A stretch of DNA of 62,857 bases from Chryseobacterium sp. FP211-J200 (GTDB lineage Bacteria > Bacteroidota > Bacteroidia > Flavobacteriales > Weeksellaceae), in the NCBI RefSeq assembly GCF_001643375.1, contig NZ_LSHB01000053.1:1-62857 (forward strand). The letters are read 5' to 3'. Position numbers and translations under genes: made by a program. A model generated the notes under the pieces. It saw nothing but the letters and a program-made list of their open reading frames with translations. It did not search any database and was not told where the DNA came from. Positions 50,925 through 59,909 of the stretch are shown here, in pieces (within the stretch, counting starts at the first letter, position 1; each line of letters opens with the position of its first letter).

Positions 50925-51824
50925 TTATTTCTTGATCACTTTTTTAGTGTAAGAAGCATCTTCTGTTTTCACTTTTACAACATAGTTTCCTTTGCTCAAA
51001 GCAGATACATTGATAGATTTGGCGCCGTCGTTAGCAGTTTTTACTAATTTTCCAGCAGCATCATAAACCTCTACAGAATTGATCTTTCCAGCTACTTCAA
51101 AGTTTACAACATCAACAGTTGGGTTTGGATAAACTCGGAACATATCTTTTTTAGAAACTTCTGAAGTCGCCAAAGTTGAAGTATCTCTAAATTGTACGTT
51201 GTCAAAATAAGCATCAGAACCGAAATTATCGATGATAAAATCAAGCTCTTCTAATGTAGTTCCAGTTCTTGTAGTTGTAGCGGTTTGAATCAAAGTATTG
51301 TTCAAATAGTATTTCACTTGCTTTGCAGGAAAATCGATATCAACTCTCAAATTATACCAAGTATTTGCAGTATAGGTTGCAACAGTCTCATATAATGAAG
51401 TTGAAAAATTAGCCACTCTAACATTTCCTTGATAATTAAAGTTTACATTCGCCAAGCCTCCGTCAGTCGTAAAGAGGGCTATCAGATTGTCAGAACCACC
51501 GAATTCCGGAACGAAAACGTCACAAGAAAAGGTTGTTTTAGCGTATGCAGGCAAAGAAGTTATGTAAATTCCACTTTGTAGCATTTCATCACTATTTGTG
51601 ATTTTAACTGAATTTACACCACTTGAAGCTCTTTCTGAACTTACTGCTGCAACACCAGCAACAGAAACCTCTGTATCCAAGAATGTGTTCACATTCGATT
51701 TTTGTCCAAGAATATCAGCTACTGAGAAACCTTCTGATGTTTCAAAAGAATAACTTGTTGTCTGCGCATTTACCGAATAGAACATTGCTGAAGTCGCAAT
51801 TAAAGAAAATAGAATTTTTTTCAT
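50925..51824 (-). CDS. Secreted T9SS cargo protein with type A sorting domain
   Basis: A 299-residue product: signal peptide (residues 1-20), a beta-rich lectin/LamG-like domain (about 22-212, with FSCDVFVPEFGGSDNL and WYNLRVDIDFPAKQVKYYLN), and a C-terminal type A sorting domain from about residue 228 (FRVYPNPTVDVVNFEVAG, ending GNYVVKVKTEDASYTKKVIKK). The sorting domain directs export through the type IX system, of which porT at 33390 is a component. It is expressed alone on the minus strand with its own terminator. Confidence 0.9.
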   Translation of the reverse strand: MKKILFSLIATSAMFYSVNAQTTSYSFETSEGFSVADILGQKSNVNTFLDTEVSVAGVAAVSSERASSGVNSVKITNSDEMLQSGIYITSLPAYAKTTFSCDVFVPEFGGSDNLIALFTTDGGLANVNFNYQGNVRVANFSTSLYETVATYTANTWYNLRVDIDFPAKQVKYYLNNTLIQTATTTRTGTTLEELDFIIDNFGSDAYFDNVQFRDTSTLATSEVSKKDMFRVYPNPTVDVVNFEVAGKINSVEVYDAAGKLVKTANDGAKSINVSALSKGNYVVKVKTEDASYTKKVIKK

Positions 51825-52045
51825 AAAATAAAATAATTAATTAAACGTTTATTTTAAACGAACAGCTAAAATACATTAAATCTATGAATAACACAAGGAA
51901 ATATCAAAATCAATCAAATTATCATATTTAAACACCATTATAGAAAAAGAACAGCACATGCATCATTTTCATCAATTACCTTCGAATTTAAACAAATGAA
52001 TGCAAATAAAATAAATAAAATATTTATTTCTGGTAATTATTGTCT

Positions 52046-52636
52046 TTAATGTACACCGTAAACTGTATATTTCCTATTGCTAAACACAGTTGCACCGAAC
52101 GATAAACCAATAAAATAAGCGTTGGAAACGCCAGAGCTATATCTGTAAATAAACAATCCGCTTTCCTGAAGCAAGTTTCTGGAGAAAGAATCCTGATAGC
52201 CAATTTTCCCTCCGAAATAATGGGTATTATTGATGTTGGATTGGTTGAATTGTTTTCCGTACTCAAACTCGACAATGAACTTGCCTTCTGCCCTTCCAAA
52301 TATGAATTTTGGTTGGATCGTCCAATTCAACAGGTGAAGATTGTCGGAAACATAATTATACTTGAGTCCTGTTCCCAGAGCGAAAAATGGTAAAATATGG
52401 TAACCACCAACCACACCAATGCCGTAAGTAAAATCATTAGGAAGATAAGGCGCAACATATTGCTGATAATAAGGCGAATCCCGATTTTGATCCTCTTTTA
52501 TCGAATTACCTAAATTGTATCCAATTTGCAAATTTGGACTGATGTAAAAACCCATTGTTTTACTTCTATTTTCAGGTGATTGTCCAAACACAATAACTGA
52601 AAACAACACAGTTAAAACTAGTAAATTTCTATTCAT
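52046..52636 (-). CDS. Predicted outer membrane beta-barrel protein, function unknown
   Basis: A 196-residue product with a signal peptide (residues 1-18) and alternating strands such as GFYISPNLQIGYNLG, GIGVVGGYHILPFFALGTGLKYNY and NAYFIGLSFGATVFSNRKYTVYG, in the pattern of small outer-membrane barrels of the opacity/porin type. No family is assigned. It ends 14 bp before truB's stop on the same strand. Confidence 0.65.
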   Translation of the reverse strand: MNRNLLVLTVLFSVIVFGQSPENRSKTMGFYISPNLQIGYNLGNSIKEDQNRDSPYYQQYVAPYLPNDFTYGIGVVGGYHILPFFALGTGLKYNYVSDNLHLLNWTIQPKFIFGRAEGKFIVEFEYGKQFNQSNINNTHYFGGKIGYQDSFSRNLLQESGLFIYRYSSGVSNAYFIGLSFGATVFSNRKYTVYGVH

Positions 52637-52650
52637 CCGCTTCTATGATA

Positions 52651-53346
52651 TTAAGAAATTATAAAATCATCATTGATGAAATCTGCAGTTGCATCGTTCA
52701 CAGAATAATCTCCGATTTTTGTACGTCTAAGCTGCGTAAGATAAGCGCCAACGCCAAGTTCCTGGCCAATGTCGTGCGCCAAACTTCTGATGTATGTTCC
52801 CTTGCTACAACCAACGGTAAAAGAAACGTAAGGCAAATTGATCTCTATATCATTTAGATAATGGATCGTGGTCTTCCGGGATTTCATTTCCACTTCTGCA
52901 CCGGCTCTTGCCAAGTCATAAGCCCGTTTTCCATCGATTTTTAGTGCTGAAAAGACTGGTGGTTTCTGATCGATCTCTCCAATGAATTTTGCTAAAGCGT
53001 CACGAACCAGTTCCTCGGTAATGTGGGAATAATCTGTTTGAAAGATTTCGGGTTTTTCGGTGTCATAAGATTCGGTCTGAACGCCAATTTTGATTTCTGT
53101 CCAATATTCTTTTGGAGCGTCCTGAATTTCCGGGATTCTCTTGGTGAATTTCCCTGTGCAGACAATCAGTAATCCTGTTGCCCGTGGATCCAAAGTTCCC
53201 GCATGACCAATTTTGAATTTCTTTGGTAATTCCTTAAACTCATTTTTGAGTTTATACTTCAGCTTATTGACAGCTTGAAAAGAGGTCCAATCCAAAGGTT
53301 TGTCCAATAGAAATATGTGTCCGGATTGTAGGTCTTCTGCTGTCAT
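52651..53346 (-). CDS. truB: tRNA pseudouridine-55 synthase
   Basis: Makes the conserved pseudouridine 55 in the T-loop of tRNAs. The 231-residue product has the TruB catalytic motif HAGTLDPRATGLLIV (Asp 53) and FSALKIDGKRAYDLARAG. The C-terminal PUA domain is short or missing compared with the E. coli protein. It follows uppP on the minus strand with a family A element between them. Confidence 0.92.
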   Translation of the reverse strand: MTAEDLQSGHIFLLDKPLDWTSFQAVNKLKYKLKNEFKELPKKFKIGHAGTLDPRATGLLIVCTGKFTKRIPEIQDAPKEYWTEIKIGVQTESYDTEKPEIFQTDYSHITEELVRDALAKFIGEIDQKPPVFSALKIDGKRAYDLARAGAEVEMKSRKTTIHYLNDIEINLPYVSFTVGCSKGTYIRSLAHDIGQELGVGAYLTQLRRTKIGDYSVNDATADFINDDFIIS

Positions 53347-53431
53347 TTTGAGTTGGAGAGTTGGAGAGTTGAGAGTTTGAGGTTTTGAGGTTTTGAGAAT
53401 CTTTAAAAATTCATATCACAGAGAATCATAT

Positions 53432-53517
53432 GTAGTCTGGCTTGAATGGAAATCCTTTTTTGACGCTGGAAAAACCAAGGCAAAAAGATTGGGAATGGAA
53501 GACGGAAATAGCTGCCC
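53432..53517. repeat. Dispersed palindromic intergenic element, family A (short form)
   Basis: GTAGTCTGGCTTGAATGGAA ... AAAAAGATTGGGAATGGAAG ... GCTGCCC; its left end has drifted (GTAGTC for GCAGCC). It lies between uppP and truB. To its left is the G-rich micro-repeat GAGTTGGAGAGTTTGAGG-like (53346-53398). Confidence 0.75.
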
Positions 53518-53525
53518 AAATAATT

Positions 53526-54344
53526 TTATTTAAACCAATAAAAATAAACCAACAACGCTATCCCAACCACGATCCTGTACCAACCCCAAGGTTTGAAACC
53601 GTATTTATTTAATAGACTGATAAACGATTTGATCGCAATCCAAGCTACAACAAATGCTACAATATTCCCAACGATAAAGATCAAGATATGGTCCTGAGAT
53701 TGTAAGATCATCTCGTAACCTTTCTGTGGATTTGGCGTTTCCTTACCCCAGGTTTTTACAAAAACAGAATATAGCGTTACTGCCAACATCGTAGGAACTG
53801 CGAGGAAAAATGAAAACTCAGCTGCTGCTTTTCTGGATAAGCCTTGCGCCATTCCACCGATGATGGATGCAGCACTCCTACTCGTTCCCGGCATCATCGC
53901 CAAGCATTGCCAAAAACCGATGGTCACTGCTTTTTTGATGGTAATCTCTTTCTCGTCGTGGACAACAGGATTCTTGAACCAGCTGTCTGCGAACAGTAAA
54001 ACAACACCGCCTAAAACTAAAACCGATGAAATAGCGATCTGATTCCCTAAAACAGATTCAATCATATCATCGAGGAAGAAGCCAATGATCAAAGCCGGCA
54101 TCACAGCAAACGCTAATTTGTAATAAAACTGAAGATTGCTGAAATCAAAGAACTTTTTGCCATAAGCCACAACCACGGAAAGTATCGCCCCAAACTGAAT
54201 AGAAACCTGAAACATCTTAAGGAATTCGGTTTCCTCCAATCCCATCAGACTAGCAGCAAAACCCATGTGAGCGGTTGAAGAGATGGGAAGATATTCTGTA
54301 AGACCTTCTATGATCGCAATGATGATCGCTTTGACTAAATCCAT
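53526..54344 (-). CDS. uppP: Undecaprenyl-diphosphatase
   Basis: Recycles undecaprenyl diphosphate carrier lipid in the membrane for peptidoglycan and other wall polymers. The 272-residue, about eight-segment protein has the two BacA signatures: EGLTEYLPISSTAHM (residues 13-27) and GTSRSAASIIGG (about 154-165). It is on the minus strand and follows the DUF3098 terminator, so it probably has its own promoter. Confidence 0.92.
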   Translation of the reverse strand: MDLVKAIIIAIIEGLTEYLPISSTAHMGFAASLMGLEETEFLKMFQVSIQFGAILSVVVAYGKKFFDFSNLQFYYKLAFAVMPALIIGFFLDDMIESVLGNQIAISSVLVLGGVVLLFADSWFKNPVVHDEKEITIKKAVTIGFWQCLAMMPGTSRSAASIIGGMAQGLSRKAAAEFSFFLAVPTMLAVTLYSVFVKTWGKETPNPQKGYEMILQSQDHILIFIVGNIVAFVVAWIAIKSFISLLNKYGFKPWGWYRIVVGIALLVYFYWFK

Positions 54345-54366
54345 TGTTCCTTAGTTTTATTAAAAA

Positions 54367-54401
54367 AAACTTTGTCTCAGTTGGTTACCAAGACAAAGTT
54401 T
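54367..54401 (-). terminator. Hairpin terminator of the ftsX-DUF3098 unit
   Basis: AAACTTTGTCT and AGACAAAGTTT form an 11-bp stem with a 13-base loop, followed by T residues on the minus strand, 23 bp beyond the DUF3098 stop and before uppP. Confidence 0.75.
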
Positions 54402-54423
54402 GTATTTGTATTTAATTTAAATT

Positions 54424-54729
54424 TTAATCTTTATTCCTTTTCAATATCGCAACGATCTGGATCACAAATCCTGCAATTACAAGAAGTGGTGCCAATCTGA
54501 TCCTTCTGAAAGAGAAGATATCCTCATTCCAATAATTCGGATCAAACTTACCATCAGGAGTTGTATTAGCATCTGCTCCCATCATCAGGATAAACCCTAG
54601 GAAAATCAATCCCAAACCAATTAACATCAATTTGAAATTCTTGCTCCCGAAATAGAATGCTTTTTTCTCTACAGTTTCAGTGGCTTTACCATACTGATCC
54701 GCAGAATATTTATTTGTTTTTTTAGCCAT
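54424..54729 (-). CDS. DUF3098 membrane protein
   Basis: A 101-residue product starting at ATG 54729. Its two membrane segments (about residues 33-50 and 77-95) and the phrase FYFGSKNFKLMLIGLGLIFLG match the DUF3098 family, which in Bacteroidota sits right behind ftsX. It starts one base after the ftsX stop, so the two are translated from one message. Its role is unknown but probably linked to FtsX or to the cell envelope. Confidence 0.8.
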   Translation of the reverse strand: MAKKTNKYSADQYGKATETVEKKAFYFGSKNFKLMLIGLGLIFLGFILMMGADANTTPDGKFDPNYWNEDIFSFRRIRLAPLLVIAGFVIQIVAILKRNKD

Positions 54730-54730
54730 T

Positions 54731-55630
54731 TTAAGAATAATAAAGGTCATCCACGTTGCTTCGTAAGAATCTCCAGGTTGCAAAGATAGTACTTGCAACG
54801 GTAATGAAAACACCTACCAGCAAAATGATGATCACAAGGAAAACATATTGATTTGTGTCCTGTACGAAAGGCGTTCCGATCTGGCTTGTAAAGTAATACC
54901 AAAGTCCGCCCAAAGCCAACAGTCCAATGAAAGACCCGATCAATCCAAGAATTAGCGCTTCTTTTATGAACGGCATCAGAATAAACCTACGCTTCGCTCC
55001 AACTAACTGCATCGTTTTGATGATGAACCTCTTAGAGAATATCTTCAGTCTAATTGAATTATTAATTAAGACAATCGCCACGATCAAGAATAAGATTGAA
55101 AATGCCAAGATCCAGGTCAGGATCCTGTTCAGGTTGTTGTAAACATCGATGGTCAACTGGTTGTCATTGGCGACATCTTTTATGCCTTGAATGGCTTTCA
55201 GCTGTGTCACCACGCCGTCAATTTTTGCAGGATCTACAAACTCTGGCTTCAAAGTCACTTCTACAGAGGCAGGGAAAATATCTTCCTCGAAAAGGGCGTC
55301 GGCATCGATACCCAATTGTTTCTTCGCCAGCACAGTTGCCTGTTGTTTGGAGATATATCTTGCTTGCTTCACGTAGTTCTGCTCTTTGATCTTTGCAAAA
55401 GTCTCCTCTTGGAACTTCAACGTTTTTGCGGAATCTCGTGGGTCGAGATACTCATCAAAGTAAGCTTCCACGACCAATTGTTCCTTGATATAATCTGAAT
55501 ATTTCTGAGCATTGATCAATATTAATCCAAATAATCCTACAAGGAATAAAACCAGTGAAATACTGATGACCACAGTAATATTACTGGATCTGAGTCTGCT
55601 TTTATTAAAATCGTCAACTGTCTTTGGCAT
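54731..55630 (-). CDS. ftsX: Cell division protein FtsX
   Basis: The membrane partner of FtsE, which couples cell division to peptidoglycan hydrolysis. ATG at 55630 is chosen over a TTG one codon earlier (299 residues). It shows the FtsX layout: a first membrane segment (about residues 20-42), an extracytoplasmic domain (QLVVEAYFDEYLDPRDSAKTL onward), then three membrane segments including ILAFSILFLIVAIVLINNSIRL. ftsE is not adjacent. It is followed by DUF3098 with one base between them. Confidence 0.88.
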   Translation of the reverse strand: MPKTVDDFNKSRLRSSNITVVISISLVLFLVGLFGLILINAQKYSDYIKEQLVVEAYFDEYLDPRDSAKTLKFQEETFAKIKEQNYVKQARYISKQQATVLAKKQLGIDADALFEEDIFPASVEVTLKPEFVDPAKIDGVVTQLKAIQGIKDVANDNQLTIDVYNNLNRILTWILAFSILFLIVAIVLINNSIRLKIFSKRFIIKTMQLVGAKRRFILMPFIKEALILGLIGSFIGLLALGGLWYYFTSQIGTPFVQDTNQYVFLVIIILLVGVFITVASTIFATWRFLRSNVDDLYYS

Positions 55631-55790
55631 CAATAAAATTTTTGCTAAAATAGAAATTTTCCCTTAATAAGCGGTCTTTATCTCTGTTAATAAAATCATA
55701 AAAGCCTGAGATCATCTTTATTTGACGACCACTTGAAGTAAAATATAAAATCGGCATTTTAATTGTTTAAGGAATCACCAAATCAAAATC

Positions 55791-56777
55791 ATGAAATTAA
55801 CACGACAGGTTTCTGGCAAGAATTTTTCCTATATCACCAATAAACAAGAAAAGCTAAAAGACAAGGAAAAGATAGAATATATCCAATCACTCGTCATCCC
55901 ACCTGCATGGACGGATGTAGAGATCACCACCAATAAAAGTGCGAAGATCCTCGCCATTGGAAGAGACCAAAAAGGCAGGAAACAGTATATCTACAATCCC
56001 AAATTCCGGGCAAAGAAAGACGCTGATAAATTTGACAGAATACTCCAATTCGCAGAAAACCTGGAGCACATGCGACGCGTGACAGGACAACATCTCAGAA
56101 AGAAAAAAATGACACGTGAAAAGGTCTTGGCAACGATGGTAAGGCTCTTAGATTCTGCCTATTTCCGCCCGGGTAGCCCGAAATACACACAACAAAACCA
56201 AAGTTATGGATTGACGACCATCCGAAAGAAACATTTGACGATCGAAGGAGACGAAATGATATTTTCTTACAAAGGGAAATCGGGGAAATTCCAAGAGAAA
56301 CATATCATCAATTCCAAATTGACAAAAGTGATCTCCGATCTGGAAGAATTGCCTGGCTACAGACTGTTCAAGTATTATGATAAAGATAACAATCTGATCA
56401 CAGTAGAAAGTCAGGACCTGAACGACTATATCCGGGAAATAATGGGCGTAGAATTTTCAGCAAAAGATTTCCGGACCTGGGCAGGGACGATGATCGCTGC
56501 CGGAATCCTGGACGAACTGGGAATCTGTGAAGCAAAACAGCAGAAAGAACTTAAAAAAAGAATCAGAAATGCCATTGTCGGCGTATCGGAAAAATTAGGA
56601 AATACGCCTTCCGTCGCAAGAGACTCCTACATCGACCCGAGGATTTTTGAGCATTATAAAAATGGCTATACCGTTCATTATTTCCAGAAAGAGATCAAAA
56701 GACTTTTGAAGAAAAACGAGAATCTATCAGAAACAGAAGTTGGTGTTTTGTATATGCTGAAGTCAAAAATGAAGTAA
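55791..56777 (+). CDS. DNA topoisomerase IB
   Basis: A 328-residue type IB topoisomerase of the poxvirus/bacterial short kind. Recognised features are FDRILQFAENLEHMRRVTGQ (about residues 81-100), RTWAGT (228-233) and the active-site Tyr in NTPSVARDSYIDPR (Tyr 280). It relaxes supercoils by nicking one strand without ATP. It stands alone, followed by a 5 x 23 bp repeat array that lies in the gap to nnr. Confidence 0.85.
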   Translation: MKLTRQVSGKNFSYITNKQEKLKDKEKIEYIQSLVIPPAWTDVEITTNKSAKILAIGRDQKGRKQYIYNPKFRAKKDADKFDRILQFAENLEHMRRVTGQHLRKKKMTREKVLATMVRLLDSAYFRPGSPKYTQQNQSYGLTTIRKKHLTIEGDEMIFSYKGKSGKFQEKHIINSKLTKVISDLEELPGYRLFKYYDKDNNLITVESQDLNDYIREIMGVEFSAKDFRTWAGTMIAAGILDELGICEAKQQKELKKRIRNAIVGVSEKLGNTPSVARDSYIDPRIFEHYKNGYTVHYFQKEIKRLLKKNENLSETEVGVLYMLKSKMK

Positions 56778-56814
56778 GGCGTCGGCTTTTCGATATTTTA
56801 CGCAGATATGCCAT

Positions 56815-56929
56815 CTTGTCCGGGCAGTCAACATACCCTTGACCGGGTGGTCAACAAACCTTTGCTCGGGCAGTCAACAAGTCTTTGTTCGGGTGGTCAA
56901 CACATCTTTGTTCGGGCGGTCAAGATGGA
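56815..56929. repeat. Tandem array of five 23-bp units
   Basis: Five consecutive 23-bp units start at 56815, 56838, 56861, 56884 and 56907, all containing CGGGyrGTCAA near the middle (for example TTTGTTCGGGTGGTCAACAC then ATC). The units alternate CAG/TGG/CAG/TGG/CGG in the centre. The array is much richer in G+C than its surroundings and lies between the convergent topoisomerase IB and nnr genes. It contains no conserved reading frame because 23 is not a multiple of 3. Confidence 0.9.
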
Positions 56930-56933
56930 CGCA

Positions 56934-58424
56934 TTAGTCCAAAAGGGATTTGAAGACCTCTCCTATTTTCTGGACCAGGTCCGTTGGCAACATCGATTCT
57001 TTTGAGAATTCCTCAGCCGCCAGATCGCCTGCTTTTCCGTGAAGCCAAACACCGAAGATACAGGCTTTTTCGATCTCGTATTTTTGAGACATGAGTGACG
57101 TTAAAATCCCTGTCAGCACATCGCCGCTTCCGCCCTTTGCCATTCCGGAATTTCCAGTGACATTGTAGAAGACCCTTTTGTCGGGTGTAATGACTGCTGT
57201 ATGATGGTCTTTCAGCAAGATGAAAATTTGTAATTCTGCTGCTTTTTCTTTTGCTAATTCTAACCTTTCAAAAGAATTCTCAGTCTTGCCAAACAACCTT
57301 TCAAATTCCAAAGGATGTGGTGTGATGACCGAGTTTTTTGGAATTGATTTAATGTTACCAGTCTCGGCCAGAATATTGAGTGCATCGGCGTCTAAAACTA
57401 CTGGATCTTTATACGCTTTAAGGAAATCAAACAAGGCTTTCTGGGTCTTTTCTTCTTTTCCAAAACCAGGTCCAATGCCGTAGACTGCTTTTTCCTGGAT
57501 CCCAATTTCATCAATGTATCTTTCGCCAGAACCCATGAACATGGCTTCTGGCACTTGTGATTGTATGATCATATTTCCGCATTCGGGAGCGATTGTGAAA
57601 GTTAAGCCGCTTCCGGTCTTCAACGCTGACAATGTTGACATCAGAACAGCTCCTATCTTGCCATAGCTCCCGCCCACCAAAATACTCTTCCCGAAAGTTC
57701 CTTTGTTGCTGAACTCTTCCCGAGGTTTGTAAATAGTTTTGATCAAATCTTCATCGATAACGAAATAATCGGTTTCAATTTCATCAATAAAATCTTCATC
57801 CAGACCAATATCCAGAACTTCTATCTTACCACAGAACGTTCCGGTTTCCGGATGCAGGAAACTTCTTTTGTAGAATTGGAAGGTCAATGTAAAATCAGCT
57901 TTGAACACTGTTGAATCTTTCTCAACGATTTTATCCGCAAACAATCCACTCGGCATATCGATAGAGATTTTTGGGATCTTTGTTAGGTTCAGTTTCTCGA
58001 CAATATTTTTCATTTCGCCTGACAATTTGCGATTCAATCCGTAACCGAAAAATGCATCAATGATAACAGTTTTGTCTTTATTAGTCATCGAAAAATCAGA
58101 AAAACTCTTGATATCGATTCCGTTGATATGCTTGATTCTTTTGAGATTGACATTGGCATCGGAAGAAAACCCTTTATTGTTTTTATCAATGAAAACCTCT
58201 ATATCCAATCCCTTTTCGTAAAGCAGTCTTGCCATTGCCAATCCGTCGCCACCATTGTTTCCGTTGCCACAGAAAATCAGAAATTTGTGCGTTGTCCTAA
58301 AGTTGATTTCAATCCATTCTACACAAGCTCTCGCTGCTTTCTCCATCAAATTGACAGACGAAATTCCTTTTTCGATGGTTGCAGAATCGCAATCTCTGAT
58401 CTGTTGTGCAGTTAGGATTTTCAT
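56934..58424 (-). CDS. nnr: Bifunctional NAD(P)H-hydrate epimerase / ADP-dependent dehydratase
   Basis: Repairs hydrated NADH and NADPH. The 496-residue product joins an N-terminal epimerase (YjeF_N type, residues 1-210, with FCGNGNNGGDGLAMA at 51-65 as the nucleotide loop) to a C-terminal ADP-dependent dehydratase with VLVGGSYGKIGAV-like ILVGGSYGKIGAV and the active GGSGDVLTGIL loop. Both domains look complete. It converges with topoisomerase IB. Confidence 0.92.
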   Translation of the reverse strand: MKILTAQQIRDCDSATIEKGISSVNLMEKAARACVEWIEINFRTTHKFLIFCGNGNNGGDGLAMARLLYEKGLDIEVFIDKNNKGFSSDANVNLKRIKHINGIDIKSFSDFSMTNKDKTVIIDAFFGYGLNRKLSGEMKNIVEKLNLTKIPKISIDMPSGLFADKIVEKDSTVFKADFTLTFQFYKRSFLHPETGTFCGKIEVLDIGLDEDFIDEIETDYFVIDEDLIKTIYKPREEFSNKGTFGKSILVGGSYGKIGAVLMSTLSALKTGSGLTFTIAPECGNMIIQSQVPEAMFMGSGERYIDEIGIQEKAVYGIGPGFGKEEKTQKALFDFLKAYKDPVVLDADALNILAETGNIKSIPKNSVITPHPLEFERLFGKTENSFERLELAKEKAAELQIFILLKDHHTAVITPDKRVFYNVTGNSGMAKGGSGDVLTGILTSLMSQKYEIEKACIFGVWLHGKAGDLAAEEFSKESMLPTDLVQKIGEVFKSLLD

Positions 58425-58508
58425 AGTAAGAATCTAATTATCATCAAATTTAAATATTTAAAGCATTACAGAATATCAAAAAATAAACTGTTTTAAATAA
58501 AAAAATTA

Positions 58509-58516
58509 TATTTTTG
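58509..58516 (+). promoter_or_regulatory. TATTTTTG -7 box upstream of mscL
   Basis: A clean -7 box 30 bp before the mscL ATG. The -33 half is not clear (TG at about 58489). Confidence 0.45.
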
Positions 58517-58545
58517 TTAATAACTAACTATAAAAAAATACAACT

Positions 58546-58926
58546 ATGGGATTTGTAAAAGAATTTAAAGAGTTTGCCTTCAAAGGGAATGTAGTAGACC
58601 TTGCAGTCGGTGTGATCATTGGTGGTGCATTTGGTGCCATTGTAAAATCATTGGTTGATGATGTGATCACGCCACTATTACTGACACCAGCATTGAAAGC
58701 GGCCGGTGCCGAGAACATCAAAGAACTATCTTGGAACGGCGTTACTTATGGTAATTTCCTATCTTCAATTATCAGTTTCTTGGTGATCGCATTCGTTCTG
58801 TTCTGGCTGATCAAAGTGGCGAACAAAGTGAACAAAAAACCAGAAGCTGCTCCAGCAGGGCCATCATCTACAGATGTTTTGCTAGCTGAGATCCGTGATG
58901 AGCTTAAGAAAAAATCATCTATTTAA
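58546..58926 (+). CDS. mscL: Large-conductance mechanosensitive channel
   Basis: Opens under membrane stretch to release solutes during osmotic down-shock. The 126-residue product begins MGFVKEFKEFAFKGNVVDLA, continues VGVIIGGAFGAIVKSLVDD (first membrane helix) and has a second helix near residues 65-88, ending in a charged C-terminal helix. It is normal for the family, slightly shorter than E. coli MscL. A terminator follows at once. Confidence 0.93.
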   Translation: MGFVKEFKEFAFKGNVVDLAVGVIIGGAFGAIVKSLVDDVITPLLLTPALKAAGAENIKELSWNGVTYGNFLSSIISFLVIAFVLFWLIKVANKVNKKPEAAPAGPSSTDVLLAEIRDELKKKSSI

Positions 58927-58933
58927 TATCATA

Positions 58934-58964
58934 CAAAACGCCACTTTCCAGTGGCGTTTTTTTT
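58934..58964 (+). terminator. Hairpin terminator of mscL
   Basis: AAAACGCCACT and AGTGGCGTTTT with a TTCC loop, followed by T residues. Confidence 0.9.
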
Positions 58965-59021
58965 ATTGTGTAAAAAGGAAATTGATAATAAGCGTGGTTT
59001 CACTTTTTTAATTCGACCATA

Positions 59022-59858
59022 TCATCTAACAATATCCAGCTCAATTCTGTTATTATCTTTTTTGATCTGGGCTTTCAAACGGTCCTCCTGCTCTTTTGCA
59101 AATCTAGCACTGTCGCCATCTTTTCCTGTCATTATAATATTTGCGCCGCCCATTTGCATCTGTTTGATACCTTTAGTGGGATCATTCTCATATTCTTTCA
59201 ATACTTTCTGGAATTGCTTTGAATTGATGGCAACTTCCTTTGCCTCAAAAACATTGATATCTAGTTCGCCAGTGATGTTCCTGATTCCTCTCAGTTCCAT
59301 TCTGTGGGAACCAGTTTTGTCTTCGATCTTGACGATCAATCCAGGCAAACCTTGGAATTTGTATGGCCCATCCTGAATCGGGATTTCTGTAGAAAACCAA
59401 GCGGTCCAATGCCTGCCAGCGAAATCAGCTTCAGCTTTTTGAGCATTCCATTCTCCAATTTTTTCCTTTTTGGATGAGATCTTCCAGTTGATCTTTCGGT
59501 TCTCGGAAACTTTGTAGGCGTCCATGGACAACCTTCTGTGAATGTAAGTTTTGTAATCCGGATAAGTTTTGGTCACTTTGTAACGGACATTACCTTTTTG
59601 CATATCAGACCTCACATTAATAGAACCTGTAGCCGCCAATTGTTTTTCCAGATCAGCCTTCATCAACGAATCGGAATTGAAAACTGTGTAACTGTAGTAC
59701 TTGGAGCCATCTTTTGACGTGTCCAGATACATCATTTCGGTTTTAACATCAGAAACGTCGGTGGAATCTGGAATCAGTTTGTATTCATAAATAAAACGTT
59801 TGTTTTGAGCCAAGGCCAAAGTTCCGAAAAGAATAAAAAGTAAAAAGATTTTTCTCAT
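59022..59858 (-). CDS. GLPGLI-family secreted protein
   Basis: A 278-residue product with a signal peptide (residues 1-17, LALAQ) and the family hallmark GLPGLI in KFQGLPGLIVKIEDK (about residue 168), after WTAWFSTEIPIQDGP. The family is widespread and unassigned in Bacteroidota, with exported proteins of unknown role. It is on the minus strand directly downstream of the BlaR1-like gene, with that gene's terminator between them. Confidence 0.85.
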   Translation of the reverse strand: MRKIFLLFILFGTLALAQNKRFIYEYKLIPDSTDVSDVKTEMMYLDTSKDGSKYYSYTVFNSDSLMKADLEKQLAATGSINVRSDMQKGNVRYKVTKTYPDYKTYIHRRLSMDAYKVSENRKINWKISSKKEKIGEWNAQKAEADFAGRHWTAWFSTEIPIQDGPYKFQGLPGLIVKIEDKTGSHRMELRGIRNITGELDINVFEAKEVAINSKQFQKVLKEYENDPTKGIKQMQMGGANIIMTGKDGDSARFAKEQEDRLKAQIKKDNNRIELDIVR

Positions 59859-59872
59859 AATGTAATGTCATA

Positions 59873-59892
59873 AAAAAGCCGGCGGACCGGCT
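59873..59892 (-). terminator. Hairpin terminator of the BlaR1-like gene
   Basis: AGCCGG and CCGGCT around a short loop form a GC-rich stem followed by T residues on the minus strand. Confidence 0.7.
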
Positions 59893-59909
59893 AAAGTGTT
59901 AAACTGATT

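Noticed and set aside
56808-57005. A plus-strand reading frame across the 23-bp repeats as a protein
   Set aside because: Repeat length 23 shifts the frame at each unit, so no repeated peptide results, and the frame runs into the antisense of nnr. It is most likely not coding.
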